A DNA stretch of 64,000 bases from Enterobacter sp. RIT418 (GTDB lineage: Bacteria; Pseudomonadota; Gammaproteobacteria; Enterobacterales; Enterobacteriaceae), in contig NZ_QBJD02000007.1 in assembly GCF_003057745.1 (NCBI RefSeq), positions 124,001-188,000 of the forward strand, in the 5' to 3' direction. Below are positions 42,173 to 53,967 of the stretch, one piece after another (positions within the stretch are counted from its first letter, which is position 1; each line of letters begins with the position of its first letter). The notes under the pieces were generated by a model, which worked only from the letters and a program-made list of their open reading frames with translations, searched no databases and had not been told where the DNA came from. Both the position numbers and the translations under genes were made by a program.

Positions 42173-43458
42173 CAGTTGCTCAGGATTTTCACGTAGGCGC
42201 TGGCGCGTTGTTCCTGCATCCAGGTTGCCGCTTCTTCGGAGAATTTACGGTTAAACAGCATGCGGTAGGCCCTGTCTTTCTGCGCCGCATCGGTTTTATC
42301 CACGTTGCGGGTATCCAGCAGTTCGATCAGGTGCCAGCCGAAGGAAGAGTGAACCGGCGCACTCATCTGGCCTTTGTTCAGCTTCATCAGCGCATCGCGG
42401 AAGGCCGGATCGTAAATATCCGCTGCCGCCCAGCCCAGATCGCCGCCCTGGTTAGCCGAGCCTGGATCCTGTGAGAACTCTTTAGCCGCGTTGGCAAACG
42501 AGGTTTTGCCGCTCTTAATGTCAGCCGCGATTTGTTCCAGCTTCACGCGCGCCTGGTCGTCGGTCATGATCGGCGACGGCTTAAGCAGAATGTGGCGAGC
42601 GTGAACTTCCGTTACGGAGATGTTCTGGCTCTGGCCGCGCAGATCGTTCACCTTCAGGATGTGGAAGCCCACGCCGGAACGAATAGGGCCGACGATGTCG
42701 CCTTTTTTCGCCGTGCTCAGCGCCTGGGCAAAGATAGACGGCAGCTCCTGAATACGGCCCCAGCCCATCTGGCCGCCTTTCAGCGCCTGCTGGTCGGCAG
42801 AGTAGGTAATGGCGAGCTTACCAAAGTCACCGCCGTTACGCGCCTGCTCGACGATAGAGCGCGCCTGGCTTTCCGCTTCGGCCGCCTGATCGGACGTTGG
42901 GTTTTCCGGCAGCGGGATCAGGATGTGGCTCAGGTTCAGCTCGGTGCTGGCATCGTTCTGATTACCCACCTGCTTCGCCAGCGCGTCGACTTCCTGAGGC
43001 AGAATGGTGACGCGACGACGAACTTCGTTGTTACGCACTTCTGAAATCAGCATCTCTTTGCGGATCTGGTTACGGTAGGTCCCATAGTTCAGACCGTCAT
43101 AGGCCAGACGGCTACGCATCTGATCCATGGTCATGTTGTTTTGCTTTGCGATGTTGGCAATGGCCTGATCGAGCTGCTCGTCGGTGATCTTCACGCCCAT
43201 TTTCTGCCCCATCTGCAGGACAATCTGATCCATGATCAGACGTTCCAGGATCTGGTGGCGCAGCGTGGCGTCATCCGGAAGCTGTTGACCGGATTCGCCC
43301 GAATTAAGCTTCACCGACTTCATCAAACCATCAACGTCACTTTCAAGCACGACGCCGTTATTAACCACGGCCGCGACTTTATCGACAACCTGGGGGGCTG
43401 CGAAGCTGGTATTCGCAACCATGGCGACACCGAGAAGCAGCGTTTTCCAGTTCTTCAT
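42172..43458 (-). CDS. surA: Periplasmic chaperone and PPIase SurA
   Basis: The 428-residue protein has a 20-residue signal peptide (ending TSFA, then APQVVDKV). It has an N-terminal chaperone domain and two parvulin-type PPIase domains (about 172-273 and 283-382; LSHILIPLP and [10 protein letters not shown] open them). It escorts outer-membrane proteins, including LptD, across the periplasm. It lies 53 bp after lptD in the same operon. Confidence 0.97.
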   Translation of the reverse strand: MKNWKTLLLGVAMVANTSFAAPQVVDKVAAVVNNGVVLESDVDGLMKSVKLNSGESGQQLPDDATLRHQILERLIMDQIVLQMGQKMGVKITDEQLDQAIANIAKQNNMTMDQMRSRLAYDGLNYGTYRNQIRKEMLISEVRNNEVRRRVTILPQEVDALAKQVGNQNDASTELNLSHILIPLPENPTSDQAAEAESQARSIVEQARNGGDFGKLAITYSADQQALKGGQMGWGRIQELPSIFAQALSTAKKGDIVGPIRSGVGFHILKVNDLRGQSQNISVTEVHARHILLKPSPIMTDDQARVKLEQIAADIKSGKTSFANAAKEFSQDPGSANQGGDLGWAAADIYDPAFRDALMKLNKGQMSAPVHSSFGWHLIELLDTRNVDKTDAAQKDRAYRMLFNRKFSEEAATWMQEQRASAYVKILSN

Positions 43459-43511
43459 ACTTTTTCCATTTCAATTAACCGCAAAGCGGATTACGTTGTA
43501 AATCAAGCACA

Positions 43512-45863
43512 TTACATTGAAGTGCGATACGGCAGAATGTTCGAGCGCAGCATCTGCTGCGTGCCCAGGCCGTAGTTGGAACTCAGGCCGCGCAGCTCAA
43601 CATTAAAGCCAATCACGTTGTCGTATTTGCTCTGATTGTTTTGTGTATCCCAGCCGTTCAGCTTGCGCTCGTAGCCTACGCGCAGCGCATAGCAGCAGGA
43701 GTTATATTGCAGACCCACCATCTGGTCAGCCGGCTTGTTGGCGTTCGTATCGAAATAGTACGCTCCTACGATCGACCAACGGTCAGCGATTGGCCAGCTT
43801 GCCGCGCCGCCGACCTGCGAAATGCCTTCTTTGTACTGATCGGCATTGGCGTAGTTTGGCAGCGTCGCCTGGATGTATTCCGGGCTTGCGTAACGGTAGG
43901 TCAGCTGCAGCATACGGTCTTCGTCACGACGGTATTCAATAGCGGCACTGCTCGTCGCCACGTTGTCCAGACGCGTATCGTATTGCAGACCACCGCGCAG
44001 ACCCCAGCGATCGGTCATGCGCCAGTAGGTATCGCCTGCCCATACCAGAGACCCCGTTTTGTTATCTTTCTCCCAGTTGATGTCGTCATCACCGGTACGA
44101 GATTCGGTGAAGTAGTAGATTTGACCAACGGAAACGTTAAAACGTTCAACGGCAGCATCATCAAATACGCGGGTAGTGACCCCGGTCGTCAGCTGGTTCG
44201 CTGAAGCAATACGGTCAAGACCGCCGTAGGTGCGGTCGCGGAACAGGCCGCTGTAATCCGACTGCAGGAAAGAGGAATCGTAGTTCTGAATTTTGCTCTG
44301 ATCGCGGTAAGGCACATACAGATACTGCATGCGCGGCTCAAGCGTCTGGGTGTATCCATCCGCCAGCAGGCCCATATCGCGTTCGAAAATCAGCTTGCCG
44401 TCCATCTTGAACTGCGGCAGCACGCGGTTAACCGACTCTTCAAGATCGGTACCATAGCGATTGTTATACCAGTCCAGGTTCTTCTGCTGGTAGTGCGTCG
44501 CCATCATCTTGGCTTCGGTATTCAGGCTCGCCCAGTTGTTGGAAATCGGCAGGCTGATGGTCGGCTCGAGGTGCACACGCGTCGCTTCCGGCATATCGGA
44601 GTTGGTGTTGACGAAATGCACCGCCTGGCCGTAAACGCGGGTGTCGAATGGACCGACGTCATTCTGATACCAGTTAACGTCCAGCTGCGGCTCCGCGCCG
44701 TAGGTGCTTGACGTCTGGGTGTTGAAGACCTGGAACTGCTTGGTTGATACCGTGGCGTTAAAGTTTTGTACCGCATAGCCCGCGCTGAAAATCTGCGTGG
44801 CGTAGCCGTCGGTACTGGAACCGTATTTGGAGTCAAAGTCGTTGAAGTAGTAAGGATCGCTGACCTTGGTGTAGTTCACGTTGAAGCGCCACACCTGGTC
44901 CAGAACGCCAGCATGTTGCCAGAAGTACATCCAGCGGTGCTTATCACCGTCTTTAGGATGCTCGTCCTGGAACACGTCATCGGACGGCAGATAGTCAAAT
45001 TCCATCAGGCCAGTGCCTGCCTGGGTCAGATAACGGAATTCATTTTCCCACATGACGTTGCCGCGCTTGTGGATATAGTGCGGCGTAATGGTGGCGTCCA
45101 TGTTGGGCGCGATGTTCCAGTAATACGGCAGGTAGAACTCGAAGTAGTTCGTGGTGCTGTATTTGGCATTCGGGATCAGGAAGCCGGAACGACGCTTATC
45201 GCCAACGGGGAGCTGCAAATAAGGGCTGTAGAAAACGGGCACCGGGCCGAGTTTGAAGCGTGCGTTCCAGATCTCAGCAACCTGCTCTTCACGGTCGTGG
45301 ATCACTTCGCTGCCGACGACGCTCCAGGTATTCGACCCCGGCAGGCAGGACGTGAACGAGCCGTTTTCCAGAATCGTATAGCGGTTCTCACCGCGCTGTT
45401 TCATCAGGTCGGCTTTACCTCGCCCCTGGCGCCCCACCATCTGATAATCACCTTCCCAGACGTTGGTGTCTTTGGTGTTCAGGTTTGACCAGGCTTTCGG
45501 ACCTTTCAGGATGACCTGATTGTCGTCGTAGTGCACATTACCCAGCGCATCGACCGTGCGCACGGGCGCAGCGGCCCCTTCCGGTTGCTTCTGGTGGAGT
45601 TGCACTTCGTCGGCCTGCAGACGGCTGTTGCCCTGGTTAATATCCACATTGCCCGTAAAGGTGGCATTGTCAGGATAATTACCCTTCGCACTGTCGGCGT
45701 TGATGGTTACCGGCAAGTCGTTTGCGTCGCCCTGAACGAGAGGACGATCGTAACTTGGGACGCCAAGCATACACTGCGAGGCAAGATCGGCTGCCAGCCC
45801 CTGATGGCTATACAGGGCGGTGCCAATCATTGTGGCCAGGAGGGTGGGGATACGTTTTTTCAT
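43512..45863 (-). CDS. lptD: LPS-assembly protein LptD
   Basis: The 783-residue outer-membrane protein inserts lipopolysaccharide into the outer leaflet, in complex with the lipoprotein LptE. The signal peptide is residues 1-24. The periplasmic OstA-like jellyroll domain (about 50-200) is followed by a 26-strand barrel. The four cysteines for the essential disulfides are present: Cys31 (ASQCML), FTSCLPG, and the pair in YNSCCYAL. It heads the operon and is divergent from djlA; the 240-bp gap shows no gene. Confidence 0.97.
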   Translation of the reverse strand: MKKRIPTLLATMIGTALYSHQGLAADLASQCMLGVPSYDRPLVQGDANDLPVTINADSAKGNYPDNATFTGNVDINQGNSRLQADEVQLHQKQPEGAAAPVRTVDALGNVHYDDNQVILKGPKAWSNLNTKDTNVWEGDYQMVGRQGRGKADLMKQRGENRYTILENGSFTSCLPGSNTWSVVGSEVIHDREEQVAEIWNARFKLGPVPVFYSPYLQLPVGDKRRSGFLIPNAKYSTTNYFEFYLPYYWNIAPNMDATITPHYIHKRGNVMWENEFRYLTQAGTGLMEFDYLPSDDVFQDEHPKDGDKHRWMYFWQHAGVLDQVWRFNVNYTKVSDPYYFNDFDSKYGSSTDGYATQIFSAGYAVQNFNATVSTKQFQVFNTQTSSTYGAEPQLDVNWYQNDVGPFDTRVYGQAVHFVNTNSDMPEATRVHLEPTISLPISNNWASLNTEAKMMATHYQQKNLDWYNNRYGTDLEESVNRVLPQFKMDGKLIFERDMGLLADGYTQTLEPRMQYLYVPYRDQSKIQNYDSSFLQSDYSGLFRDRTYGGLDRIASANQLTTGVTTRVFDDAAVERFNVSVGQIYYFTESRTGDDDINWEKDNKTGSLVWAGDTYWRMTDRWGLRGGLQYDTRLDNVATSSAAIEYRRDEDRMLQLTYRYASPEYIQATLPNYANADQYKEGISQVGGAASWPIADRWSIVGAYYFDTNANKPADQMVGLQYNSCCYALRVGYERKLNGWDTQNNQSKYDNVIGFNVELRGLSSNYGLGTQQMLRSNILPYRTSM

Positions 45864-46103
45864 ACGTTGTATTTTAGTGTTCCGTCATCAGTGGCTACGG
45901 CTTACAAACGCTCAGAGACTATCTTACTCATCAGCGCAGTACCAGCGTTAATCCTGCCCGTTTGCGTGCCAGAGTGTTAGGCTCGCGATCGAATGACGAG
46001 TATGATAATGCAAATTATAGGCGATGTCCCTCAATTGACCGTGGCTCGACCACTGTAATGATGGAGTTACGTCGAACCAGGACCATGACTATTTGGGGAG
46101 TAT

Positions 46104-46922
46104 ATGCAGTATTGGGGTAAAATCATCGGCGTTGCGTTCGCCATTGTGATGGGCGCTGGCTTTTGGGGCGTCGTGCTTGGGCTAATTATCGGCCATATGT
46201 TTGATAAGGCCCGCAGCCGCAAAATGGCCTGGTTTGCCAACCAGCGCGAGCGCCAGTCGCTCTTTTTCTCCACCACCTTTGAGGTGATGGGGCATTTAAC
46301 CAAATCGAAAGGCCGCGTAACCGAGGCCGACATTCAGGTCGCCAGCGTTTTTATGGATCGCATGAACCTTCACGGTGAATCGCGCCTGGCGGCGCAAAAT
46401 GCGTTTCGAATTGGTAAAGCGGATAACTATCCGCTGCGTGAAAAAATGCGCCAGTTCCGCAGCATCTGCTTTGGCCGTTTTGATTTAATTCGGATGTTTC
46501 TGGAGATTCAAATCCAGGCCGCGTTCGCCGACGGCTCGCTGCACCCTAACGAGCGCGACGTTCTGTACGTGATTGCAGAAGAGCTCGGCATTTCCCGGAT
46601 GCAGTTCGATCAGTTCCTGCGCATGATGCAGGGCGGGGCGCAGTTTGGCGGCGGCTATCAGCACCACCAGTCGTCCGGCGGCGGCTGGCAGCAGGCGCAG
46701 CGTGGCCCAACGCTGGAAGATGCCTGTAACGTGCTGGGCGTTAAGCCAACGGATGACGCTACCACCATCAAGCGCGCCTACCGCAAGCTGATGAGCGAGC
46801 ACCACCCGGACAAGCTGGTGGCGAAAGGCCTGCCGCCAGAAATGATAGAGATGGCGAAGCAGAAGGCGCAGGAAATTCAGAAAGCGTATGAGCTGATCAA
46901 AGAGCAGAAAGGATTTAAATAG
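46104..46922 (+). CDS. djlA: Membrane-anchored DnaJ-like co-chaperone DjlA
   Basis: The 272-residue type III membrane protein has one N-terminal transmembrane segment (residues 6-31, Gly-rich and thought to dimerise), a TerB-like middle domain and a C-terminal J domain with HPD ([11 protein letters not shown], about 240). It stimulates DnaK and affects the Rcs capsule response. It is one residue longer than in E. coli. E. coli's yabPQ downstream are absent; a terminator and rluA follow directly. Confidence 0.96.
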   Translation: MQYWGKIIGVAFAIVMGAGFWGVVLGLIIGHMFDKARSRKMAWFANQRERQSLFFSTTFEVMGHLTKSKGRVTEADIQVASVFMDRMNLHGESRLAAQNAFRIGKADNYPLREKMRQFRSICFGRFDLIRMFLEIQIQAAFADGSLHPNERDVLYVIAEELGISRMQFDQFLRMMQGGAQFGGGYQHHQSSGGGWQQAQRGPTLEDACNVLGVKPTDDATTIKRAYRKLMSEHHPDKLVAKGLPPEMIEMAKQKAQEIQKAYELIKEQKGFK

Positions 46923-46924
46923 AC

Positions 46925-46954
46925 AATGGCCCGACAGCGTCGGGCCATTTTTTT
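46925..46954. terminator. Terminator between djlA and rluA
   Basis: AATGGCCCGAC and GTCGGGCCATT form an 11-bp stem with a 3-base loop, followed by seven Ts. It lies between convergent genes. Confidence 0.92.
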
Positions 46955-47612
46955 AGAAGTCGACAGGTGCCTTGAACGTCATGGCATTGCCAAAGGCCGG
47001 ATGCGTAACGGTCAGCGTCTGCGCGTGAAGCTGCAGGCGGCTCGCCATGGCCAGCGCTTCAGGCGGCGCGTAGAAACGATCGCCCAGAATCGGGTGGCCC
47101 AGCGCCAGCATATGCACGCGCAGCTGGTGCGAGCGCCCGGTAATGGGCTTAAGCAATACGCGCGCGGTGTTATCCGGCGCGTACTCCAGCACCTCGTACT
47201 CGGTTTGCGCCGCCTTGCCGGTTTCATAGCAGACCTTTTGCTTAGGCCGGTTCGGCCAGTCGCAGATCAGCGGTAAGTCCACCAGCCCTTCCGCGGGATG
47301 TGGGTGCCCCCACACGCGCGCCACGTACTGTTTTTTCGGCTCGCGCTCGCGGAACTGACGCTTCAGCTCGCGCTCCGCCGCCTTGTTCAAAGCCACTACA
47401 ATCACGCCGCTGGTGGCCATATCCAGACGATGGACGGATTCGGCCTGCGGATAGTCACGCTGAATGCGCGTCATCACGCTGTCTTTATGTTCCTCCAGAC
47501 GTCCCGGCACGGACAGCAGGCCGCTCGGCTTGTTGACTACCATAATATGCTCATCCTGATACAGAATGACCAGCCACGGGTCCGTCGGCGGATTGTAGGG
47601 CTCCATTACCAT
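46953..47612 (-). CDS. rluA: Dual-specificity rRNA/tRNA pseudouridine synthase RluA
   Basis: The 219-residue enzyme makes pseudouridine 746 in 23S rRNA and 32 in several tRNAs. The catalytic aspartate is in VHRLDMATSGVIVVALN. The KPSGLLSVPG and GRSHQLRVHM blocks are conserved. It is 12 bp downstream of rapA and probably cotranscribed with it. Confidence 0.96.
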   Translation of the reverse strand: MVMEPYNPPTDPWLVILYQDEHIMVVNKPSGLLSVPGRLEEHKDSVMTRIQRDYPQAESVHRLDMATSGVIVVALNKAAERELKRQFREREPKKQYVARVWGHPHPAEGLVDLPLICDWPNRPKQKVCYETGKAAQTEYEVLEYAPDNTARVLLKPITGRSHQLRVHMLALGHPILGDRFYAPPEALAMASRLQLHAQTLTVTHPAFGNAMTFKAPVDF

Positions 47613-47624
47613 TTTTCGCTCCGC

Positions 47625-50531
47625 TTACTGATGCGTAACAACGATCAGACGCAGCGCGTCCAGACGCCAGCCCGCCTGATTCAGGCTTTCCAGCACCTGC
47701 TGGCGGTTGCTTTCAATCGCCGCCAGCTCATCGTCGCGGATGTTCGGATTCACCGCTTTTAGCGCTTCCAGGCGCGACAGCTCGGCAGAGAGCTTCTCGT
47801 CGGCCTCGGCTCGCGCGGCATCGATCAGCGCACGGGCTGCTTTCTCAGCCTGGACTTCGCCCTGCTGCAGAATGGCATGCACGTCCTGCTGGACCGCGTT
47901 GACCAGCTTGCTGCCCGTATGGCGGTTCACGGCGCTCAGCTGGCGGTTAAAGCTTTCGAACTCCACCTGGCCCGCCAGGTTGGTGCCGTTCTTATCGAGC
48001 AGCAGGCGTACGGGAGTCGCCGGCAGGAAGCGGTTAAGCTGCAGCTGCTTCGGCGCCTGGGCTTCCACCACGTAGATCAGCTCCAGCAGCAGCGTGCCGA
48101 CCGGCAGCGTTTTGTTTTTCAGCAGGGAAATCGTGCTGCTGCCGGTGTCGCCGGAGAGGATCAGGTCCAGACCATTGCGGATCAGCGGGTGTTCCCAGGT
48201 GATGAACTGCGCGTCTTCGCGGGACAGCGCGACGTCGCGTTCAAAGGTGATGGTACAGCCGTCCTCCGGCAGGCCCGGGAAATCCGGCACCAGCATGTGA
48301 TCGGACGGCGTCAGGACGATCAGGTTCTCGCCGCGATCGTCCTGGTTGATCCCCACGATGTCGAACAGGTTCATGGAGAAGCTAATCAGGCTGGTATCGT
48401 CATCCTGCTCTTCGATGCTTTCAGCCAGCGCCTGTGCTTTCTCGCCGCCGTTGGAGTGGATCTCCAGCAGGCGATCGCGCCCCTGTTCCAGTTGGGCCTT
48501 CAGCGCGTCGTGTTTTTCACGGCAGGCTTTGATCAGATCGTCAAAGCCTTCGGTCTCTTCCGGCGCGGCCAGGTAGCCAATCAGGTCGCCGTGGACCTGG
48601 TCGTAAATGGTGCGGCCCGTCGGACAGGTGTGCTCAAACGCGTCCAGCCCTTCGTGGAACCAGCGCACCAGCACGGACTGGGCGGTTTTTTCCAGGTAAG
48701 GCACGTGGATCTGAATATCATGCGCCTGGCCGATGCGGTCCAGACGGCCGATGCGCTGCTCCAGCAGATCCGGGTTAAACGGCAGATCGAACATCACCAG
48801 GTGGCTGGCGAACTGGAAGTTACGGCCTTCGGAACCGATCTCCGAGCACAGCAGAACCTGCGCGCCGCTGTCCTCTTCGCTGAACCACGCCGCGGCGCGG
48901 TCGCGCTCAACGATGGACATGCCTTCGTGGAAGACGGCGGCGCGAATGCCTTCACGCTCGCGCAGAACCTGCTCCAGCTGCAGCGCGGTGGCGGCTTTCG
49001 CGCAGATCACCAGCACCTTTTGCGAGCGGTGTGCGGTCAGGTAGCCCATCAGCCACTCTACGCGAGGGTCGAAGTTCCACCATGTGCCGGTATCGCCTTC
49101 AAACTCCTGGTAAATCTGTTCCGGGTAGAGCATGTCACGGGCGCGATCTTCCGCGCTTTTGCGCGCGCCCATAATGCCGGAAACTTTAATGGCCGTCTGG
49201 TACTGGGTCGGCAGCGGCAGCTTGATGGTGTGTAATTCGCGTTTCGGGAAACCCTTCACGCCGTTACGGGTGTTACGGAACAGCACGCGGCTGGTGCCGT
49301 GGCGGTCCATCAGCATATCGACCAGCTCTTTGCGCGCGGATTCCGCGTTGTCGCTCTCGCTGTTGGCCGCCTGCAGCAGCGGCTCAATGTCCTGCTCGCC
49401 GATCAGGTCGCTCAGGGTATTCAGCTCGTCGTTTGACAGGCGGTTGCCCGCCAGCAGCAGCGCGACGGCGTCGGCAACCGGACGGTAATTATTTTGTTCT
49501 TCCACGAACTGCGCAAAGTCGTGGAAACGGTTCGGGTCCAGCAGGCGCAGGCGGGCGAAGTGGCTTTCAAGGCCCAGCTGTTCCGGCGTTGCGGTCAGCA
49601 GCAGGACGCCAGGCACGCGCTCGGCAAGCTGTTCAATCGCCATGTATTCGCGGCTTGGGGCATCTTCGCTCCAGACCAGGTGGTGAGCTTCGTCAACGAC
49701 CAGCAGGTCCCACTCGGCGTCACACAGGTGCTCCAGGCGCTGCTTGCTGCGGCGCACGAAGTCCAGGGAGCAGATGACCAGCTGTTCGGTGTCAAACGGG
49801 TTATCCGCGTCGTGCTGGGCTTCCGCGTAGCGCTCGTCGTCAAACAGCGAGAAGCGCAGGTTGAAGCGGCGCAGCATTTCCACCAGCCACTGGTGCTGCA
49901 ATGTTTCAGGAACCACAATCAGCACGCGCTCGGCCGCGCCGGAGAGCAGCTGCTGGTGCAGGATCATCCCCGCTTCAATGGTTTTCCCCAGGCCCACTTC
50001 ATCTGCCAGCAGCACGCGCGGCGCGTGGCGGCGGCCCACGTCATGGGCGATGTTGAGCTGGTGGGGGATCAGGCTGGTGCGCTGTCCGCGCAGGCCGCTC
50101 CACGGCATGCGGTACTGTTCGCTCTGGAACTTACGCGCGCGGTAGCGCAGGGAAAAGCGGTCCATGCGGTCAATTTGCCCGGCGAACAGGCGGTCCTGCG
50201 GCTTGCTGAATACCAGCTTGCTGTCGAGCAGCACTTCGCGCAGGACGACGTTGGCCTCGTCGGTATCGAGGCGAGTCCCGATATAGGCGAGCAGTCCATT
50301 CTCTTCTTTTACGTCTTCAATCTTGAGCTGCCAGCCGTCGTGGCTGGTCACGGTGTCACCCGGATTGAACATCACGCGGGTCACAGGGGAGTCATTGCGA
50401 GCGTACAGGCGGTTTTCACCGGTGGCGGGGAAAAGGAGGGTAACCATGCGCGCATCGACTGCCACCACGGTTCCCAATCCAAGTTCGCTTTCTGTATCGC
50501 TGATCCAGCGTTGACCAAGTGTAAAAGGCAT
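47625..50531 (-). CDS. rapA: RNA polymerase recycling ATPase RapA (HepA)
   Basis: The 968-residue SWI2/SNF2-type ATPase binds RNA polymerase and helps recycle it after termination. The N-terminal Tudor-like domains are followed by helicase motif I ([18 protein letters not shown], near 165-182) and motif II ([16 protein letters not shown]). The C-terminal helicase half has the [11 protein letters not shown] motif VI. Length equals E. coli RapA. Confidence 0.97.
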   Translation of the reverse strand: MPFTLGQRWISDTESELGLGTVVAVDARMVTLLFPATGENRLYARNDSPVTRVMFNPGDTVTSHDGWQLKIEDVKEENGLLAYIGTRLDTDEANVVLREVLLDSKLVFSKPQDRLFAGQIDRMDRFSLRYRARKFQSEQYRMPWSGLRGQRTSLIPHQLNIAHDVGRRHAPRVLLADEVGLGKTIEAGMILHQQLLSGAAERVLIVVPETLQHQWLVEMLRRFNLRFSLFDDERYAEAQHDADNPFDTEQLVICSLDFVRRSKQRLEHLCDAEWDLLVVDEAHHLVWSEDAPSREYMAIEQLAERVPGVLLLTATPEQLGLESHFARLRLLDPNRFHDFAQFVEEQNNYRPVADAVALLLAGNRLSNDELNTLSDLIGEQDIEPLLQAANSESDNAESARKELVDMLMDRHGTSRVLFRNTRNGVKGFPKRELHTIKLPLPTQYQTAIKVSGIMGARKSAEDRARDMLYPEQIYQEFEGDTGTWWNFDPRVEWLMGYLTAHRSQKVLVICAKAATALQLEQVLREREGIRAAVFHEGMSIVERDRAAAWFSEEDSGAQVLLCSEIGSEGRNFQFASHLVMFDLPFNPDLLEQRIGRLDRIGQAHDIQIHVPYLEKTAQSVLVRWFHEGLDAFEHTCPTGRTIYDQVHGDLIGYLAAPEETEGFDDLIKACREKHDALKAQLEQGRDRLLEIHSNGGEKAQALAESIEEQDDDTSLISFSMNLFDIVGINQDDRGENLIVLTPSDHMLVPDFPGLPEDGCTITFERDVALSREDAQFITWEHPLIRNGLDLILSGDTGSSTISLLKNKTLPVGTLLLELIYVVEAQAPKQLQLNRFLPATPVRLLLDKNGTNLAGQVEFESFNRQLSAVNRHTGSKLVNAVQQDVHAILQQGEVQAEKAARALIDAARAEADEKLSAELSRLEALKAVNPNIRDDELAAIESNRQQVLESLNQAGWRLDALRLIVVTHQ

Positions 50532-50660
50532 AGTTGTTCGGCTCTACTCTTTAATTGCAGGCAATAGTTCAACCGCCGTCGAAGAGTGACGGCCATCGAA
50601 AAATGGGTCCGGGAATGGAAAGGGCGCTATGGTACTGGATGGCAGCGCTTTCGTCACGCG

Positions 50661-53012
50661 TCAAAATAGGCCAAGTTGCCCTGTCACAAGTGTAGCAAAG
50701 TCGTCGTCAATAAAGGGCAAAATTCCCTCCGCAACCGGCTGAAGCTGACGCGTCAGGTAGTGATCGTAATTGAGCGGCGAGCGTTGGTAATCAACGGGTT
50801 CCGGGCCGCCGGTTGTCCAGACGTATTTAATGGTTCCCCGGTTTTGATACTGCGGCGCGCGGCCCCGCTTAACGTTCTCTTCATCCGCCAGCCGCGCGGC
50901 GCGCACGTGGGGCGGAACGTTACGCTGGTACTCAGCCAGCGGACGGCGCAGGCGTTTACGATACACCAGCTGGTCATCCAGCTCGCCTGCCATCAGGCTG
51001 GCGATGGTTTCGCGCACGTAGTCCTGATAGGGCTCGTTGCGGAAAATCCGTAAATAGAGCGTCTGCTGAAACTGCTGCGCCAGCGGGGTCCAGTCCGTGC
51101 GCACCGTCTCCAGCCCTTTGAAGACCATCCTCTGCGTATCGCCTTCCTGGATCAGCCCGGCATAGCGCTTCTTGCTGCCCTGGTCGGTGCCGCGAATGGT
51201 CGGCATCAAAAAGCGGGCAAAATGGGTTTCGAACTCCAGCTCGAGCGCGCTGGTTAAGCGCTCTTTTTGCAAACTTTCACGCCACCAGTCGTTGACGTAG
51301 GCCACCAGCGCCTTGCCGATGCGGGCGGCGTCCTCTTCCGAATGCGCGCTTTTCAGCCACACGAACGTTGAGTCGGTATCGCCGTAGATAACGTCATAAC
51401 CCTGAGATTCAATCAGCGCTTTGGTCTGGCGCATGATCTCATGCCCGCGCATGGTAATAGACGACGCCAGGCGAGGGTCGAAGAAGCGGCAGGCGCTGGT
51501 GCCGAGCACGCCGTAAAACGCGTTCATGATGATCTTGAGCGCCTGCGAGAGCGGCTTGTTGCCGTGGCGTTTCGCCTCGTCGCGGCCGTGCCAGATGTTG
51601 CCCACTATTTCCGGCAGGCAGTGTTTTTCCCGCGAGAAGCGCGCGCCCAGGAAGCCTTCGGTGCTGTGCTCGTCGTCCGGCTGCGCCATCCCTTCGATCA
51701 GCCCTACCGGGTCTATCAGGAAGGTGCGGATAATCGACGGATACAGGCTTTTATAGTCCAGTACCAGAACTGAATCATATAGCCCGGGCCGGGAGTCCAT
51801 GACGTACCCGCCGGGGCTGGCCTGTGGCGGCACGTCGCCGAGGTTGGGCGCAACGTAGCCCGCGCGATGCATGCGGGGAATATAGAGATGGCCGAAGGCG
51901 GCAACCGATCCCCCGTGCCTGTCGACCGCCAGGCCGTTCACCGTCGCGCGCTCCAGCAGAAACGGCATGATCTCGGTTTTATGGAATATCTGCGTAACCA
52001 GCTCGCAGTCCTTCAGGTTATAGGTGGCCAGCGCCGGTTTGTCTTCGTGAAAGCGGCGGTCGATTTCGTCCATCCTGTCCCACGGGTTATCGATAGATTT
52101 GCCTTCGCCAAGCAGCTCCCGGGCCACGGCTTCCAGAGCGAAAGAGGAGAAGTTCCAGAAGGCGGACTTCAGCGCCTCAATGCCGTCGATAATCAGGCGG
52201 CCGTTGGCCTGGGCGAAGAACACGCCGTTCTTAAAACCGTGCTCGCGCCACTCCAGCTCGCTATTTCCGCGCCCCAGCATCAGCGGAATGCGGTAGCGCT
52301 CGGCGTGTTTTTGCAGCACGCGCAGGTCAAACTGCACCACGTTCCAGCCGATCAGCACGTCCGGGTCGTGCTCGGCAAACCACTGGTTAAGCTTCTCCAG
52401 AAGCTGCGGACGGCTGCTGACGTACTCCAGCTGGAAGTCGAGCTGTGACGCGTCGCCGTTCGGCGGACCGAGCATGTAGACAACGCGCTGCCCGCAGCCT
52501 TCCAGGCCAATGCAGTACAGTTCACCGTGGCGGGTGGTTTCGATATCCAGGGAGACCCACTTCAGCGGCGGGCGATAGTGCGGGTTCGGCTTCAGGCGCG
52601 CGTCGACGAGCCTGCCGTTCCGTAAGGCGCCATCGACCCAGACGGGCGCGGTGATAAAACGCTCCATCAGAAAACGTTCCGGCGGACGAATATCCGCCTC
52701 GTAAAGCGTGATGCCCGCCTCGCGCAGCAGCTTTTCATAGCGCATCAGCTGGCGATGGGCGCGGCAGTACAGGCCGTAGACCGGCTGGCGGTGGAAATCC
52801 TTCAGCCCGAGCGGGGTAATGCGCCAGCCGTTTTCCCCGCGAAGCAGCTGTTTCACTTTTTCAACGTGCGCTTCAGGAATAAACGCCACGGATTCCTGCG
52901 GCGGCAGCGTGACGTTCAGCGGGCCGCTGTCCGTGGCCAGCCAGAACTCAACTTCCGTCCCCTGAGGCGTGTCCCGCCAGTGTCGGGTCAGTAAAAAGCC
53001 TTCTTGCGCCAC
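50661..53012 (-). CDS. polB: DNA polymerase II
   Basis: The 783-residue family B polymerase is SOS-induced in E. coli and works in replication restart and translesion synthesis. The exonuclease motif [14 protein letters not shown], polymerase motif [17 protein letters not shown] and motif [14 protein letters not shown] are intact, so both activities should be present. The LexA box was not identified with confidence in the 212-bp upstream gap, which is filled by repeats. Confidence 0.97.
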   Translation of the reverse strand: MAQEGFLLTRHWRDTPQGTEVEFWLATDSGPLNVTLPPQESVAFIPEAHVEKVKQLLRGENGWRITPLGLKDFHRQPVYGLYCRAHRQLMRYEKLLREAGITLYEADIRPPERFLMERFITAPVWVDGALRNGRLVDARLKPNPHYRPPLKWVSLDIETTRHGELYCIGLEGCGQRVVYMLGPPNGDASQLDFQLEYVSSRPQLLEKLNQWFAEHDPDVLIGWNVVQFDLRVLQKHAERYRIPLMLGRGNSELEWREHGFKNGVFFAQANGRLIIDGIEALKSAFWNFSSFALEAVARELLGEGKSIDNPWDRMDEIDRRFHEDKPALATYNLKDCELVTQIFHKTEIMPFLLERATVNGLAVDRHGGSVAAFGHLYIPRMHRAGYVAPNLGDVPPQASPGGYVMDSRPGLYDSVLVLDYKSLYPSIIRTFLIDPVGLIEGMAQPDDEHSTEGFLGARFSREKHCLPEIVGNIWHGRDEAKRHGNKPLSQALKIIMNAFYGVLGTSACRFFDPRLASSITMRGHEIMRQTKALIESQGYDVIYGDTDSTFVWLKSAHSEEDAARIGKALVAYVNDWWRESLQKERLTSALELEFETHFARFLMPTIRGTDQGSKKRYAGLIQEGDTQRMVFKGLETVRTDWTPLAQQFQQTLYLRIFRNEPYQDYVRETIASLMAGELDDQLVYRKRLRRPLAEYQRNVPPHVRAARLADEENVKRGRAPQYQNRGTIKYVWTTGGPEPVDYQRSPLNYDHYLTRQLQPVAEGILPFIDDDFATLVTGQLGLF

Positions 53013-53102
53013 GCCGTTATCCCAGAAAACAAACCAGGCCTGATTATAGCCTGGTTAAAGGGTTTTGGCTGGGGTTTTATACAGTTATATGTTAACGACG
53101 GC

Positions 53103-53218
53103 CCCTCACCCCGCCCTCTCCCCACGGGGGAGAGGGAGAAAATCCAGACCTGCTCTAACGTTGATTACCGCACTGGCCAGTCCCCTCTCCCCCGTGGGGA
53201 GAGGGTTAGGGTGAGGGG
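53103..53218. repeat. Inverted pair of CCCTCTCCC hairpin elements
   Basis: Copy A (53103-53137, minus orientation) and copy B (53182-53218, plus orientation) each have a CCCTCTCCC/GGGAGAGGG-type stem with a GGGTGAGGG arm, and they are near-reverse complements of each other with a 44-bp spacer. Folding would give a very long hairpin. The element recurs at 59276 and 59370, so it is a dispersed REP-like repeat. Here it may also end araBAD transcription. Confidence 0.8.
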
Positions 53219-53224
53219 TAAGGA

Positions 53225-53920
53225 TTACTGCCCGTAATACGCCTTCGCGCCGTGCTTACGCAGGTAGTGCTTATCCAGCAGGGTTTGCTGCATATCCGGG
53301 AGCTGCGGCGCCAGCTGGCGGCAGAAGATTCCCATATAGGCCACTTCCTCCAGCACGATAGCGTTATGCACCGCGTCTTCCGCATTTTTGCCCCAGGCAA
53401 ACGGTCCGTGGGAGTGCACCAGCACGCCCGGCATCTGCGCCGCGTCGATCCCCTGTTTCTCGAAGGTTTCGACAATCACGTTGCCGGTTTCCCACTCGTA
53501 TTCACCGTTGATTTCAGCGTCGGTCATCAGGCGCGTGCAGGGGATGGTGCCGTAAAAGTAGTCCGCGTGCGTGGTACCCGTGGCCGGAATGGACTGACCC
53601 GCCTGCGCCCAGATGGTGGCGTGACGCGAATGGGTATGCACGATGCCGCCGATGGTCGGGAACGACCGATACAGCAGACGGTGGGTAGGCGTATCGGAGG
53701 AGGGTTTTTTGTTGCCTTCCACCACTTCACCCGTTTCGATGCTGACCACCACCATATCGTCTGCCGTCATCACCGTGTAATCCACGCCCGAAGGCTTGAT
53801 CACGAACACGCCTTTTTCGCGGTCAACGGCGCTGACGTTGCCCCAGGTTAGCGTCACCAGGTTATGTTTCGGCAGCGCCAGGTTTGCCTCGAGCACCTGT
53901 CGTTTGAGATCGTCTAACAT
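53225..53920 (-). CDS. araD: L-ribulose-5-phosphate 4-epimerase
   Basis: The 231-residue zinc enzyme converts L-ribulose-5-phosphate to D-xylulose-5-phosphate, linking arabinose to the pentose phosphate pathway. The zinc histidines are in [13 protein letters not shown] (95, 97) and [11 protein letters not shown] (171). The start [18 protein letters not shown] at 53920 matches E. coli in sequence and length; the longer frame from 53953 is rejected. It is the last gene of araBAD, 47 bp after araA. Confidence 0.97.
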   Translation of the reverse strand: MLDDLKRQVLEANLALPKHNLVTLTWGNVSAVDREKGVFVIKPSGVDYTVMTADDMVVVSIETGEVVEGNKKPSSDTPTHRLLYRSFPTIGGIVHTHSRHATIWAQAGQSIPATGTTHADYFYGTIPCTRLMTDAEINGEYEWETGNVIVETFEKQGIDAAQMPGVLVHSHGPFAWGKNAEDAVHNAIVLEEVAYMGIFCRQLAPQLPDMQQTLLDKHYLRKHGAKAYYGQ

Positions 53921-53967
53921 TGTTGTCTCCCTGCCCGGTGAACGCGGTGCCACCGGGCATTCAGGCC

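Noticed and set aside
47877..49235. 452-codon open frame opposite rapA
   Set aside because: Antisense shadow; rapA motifs are intact on the other strand.
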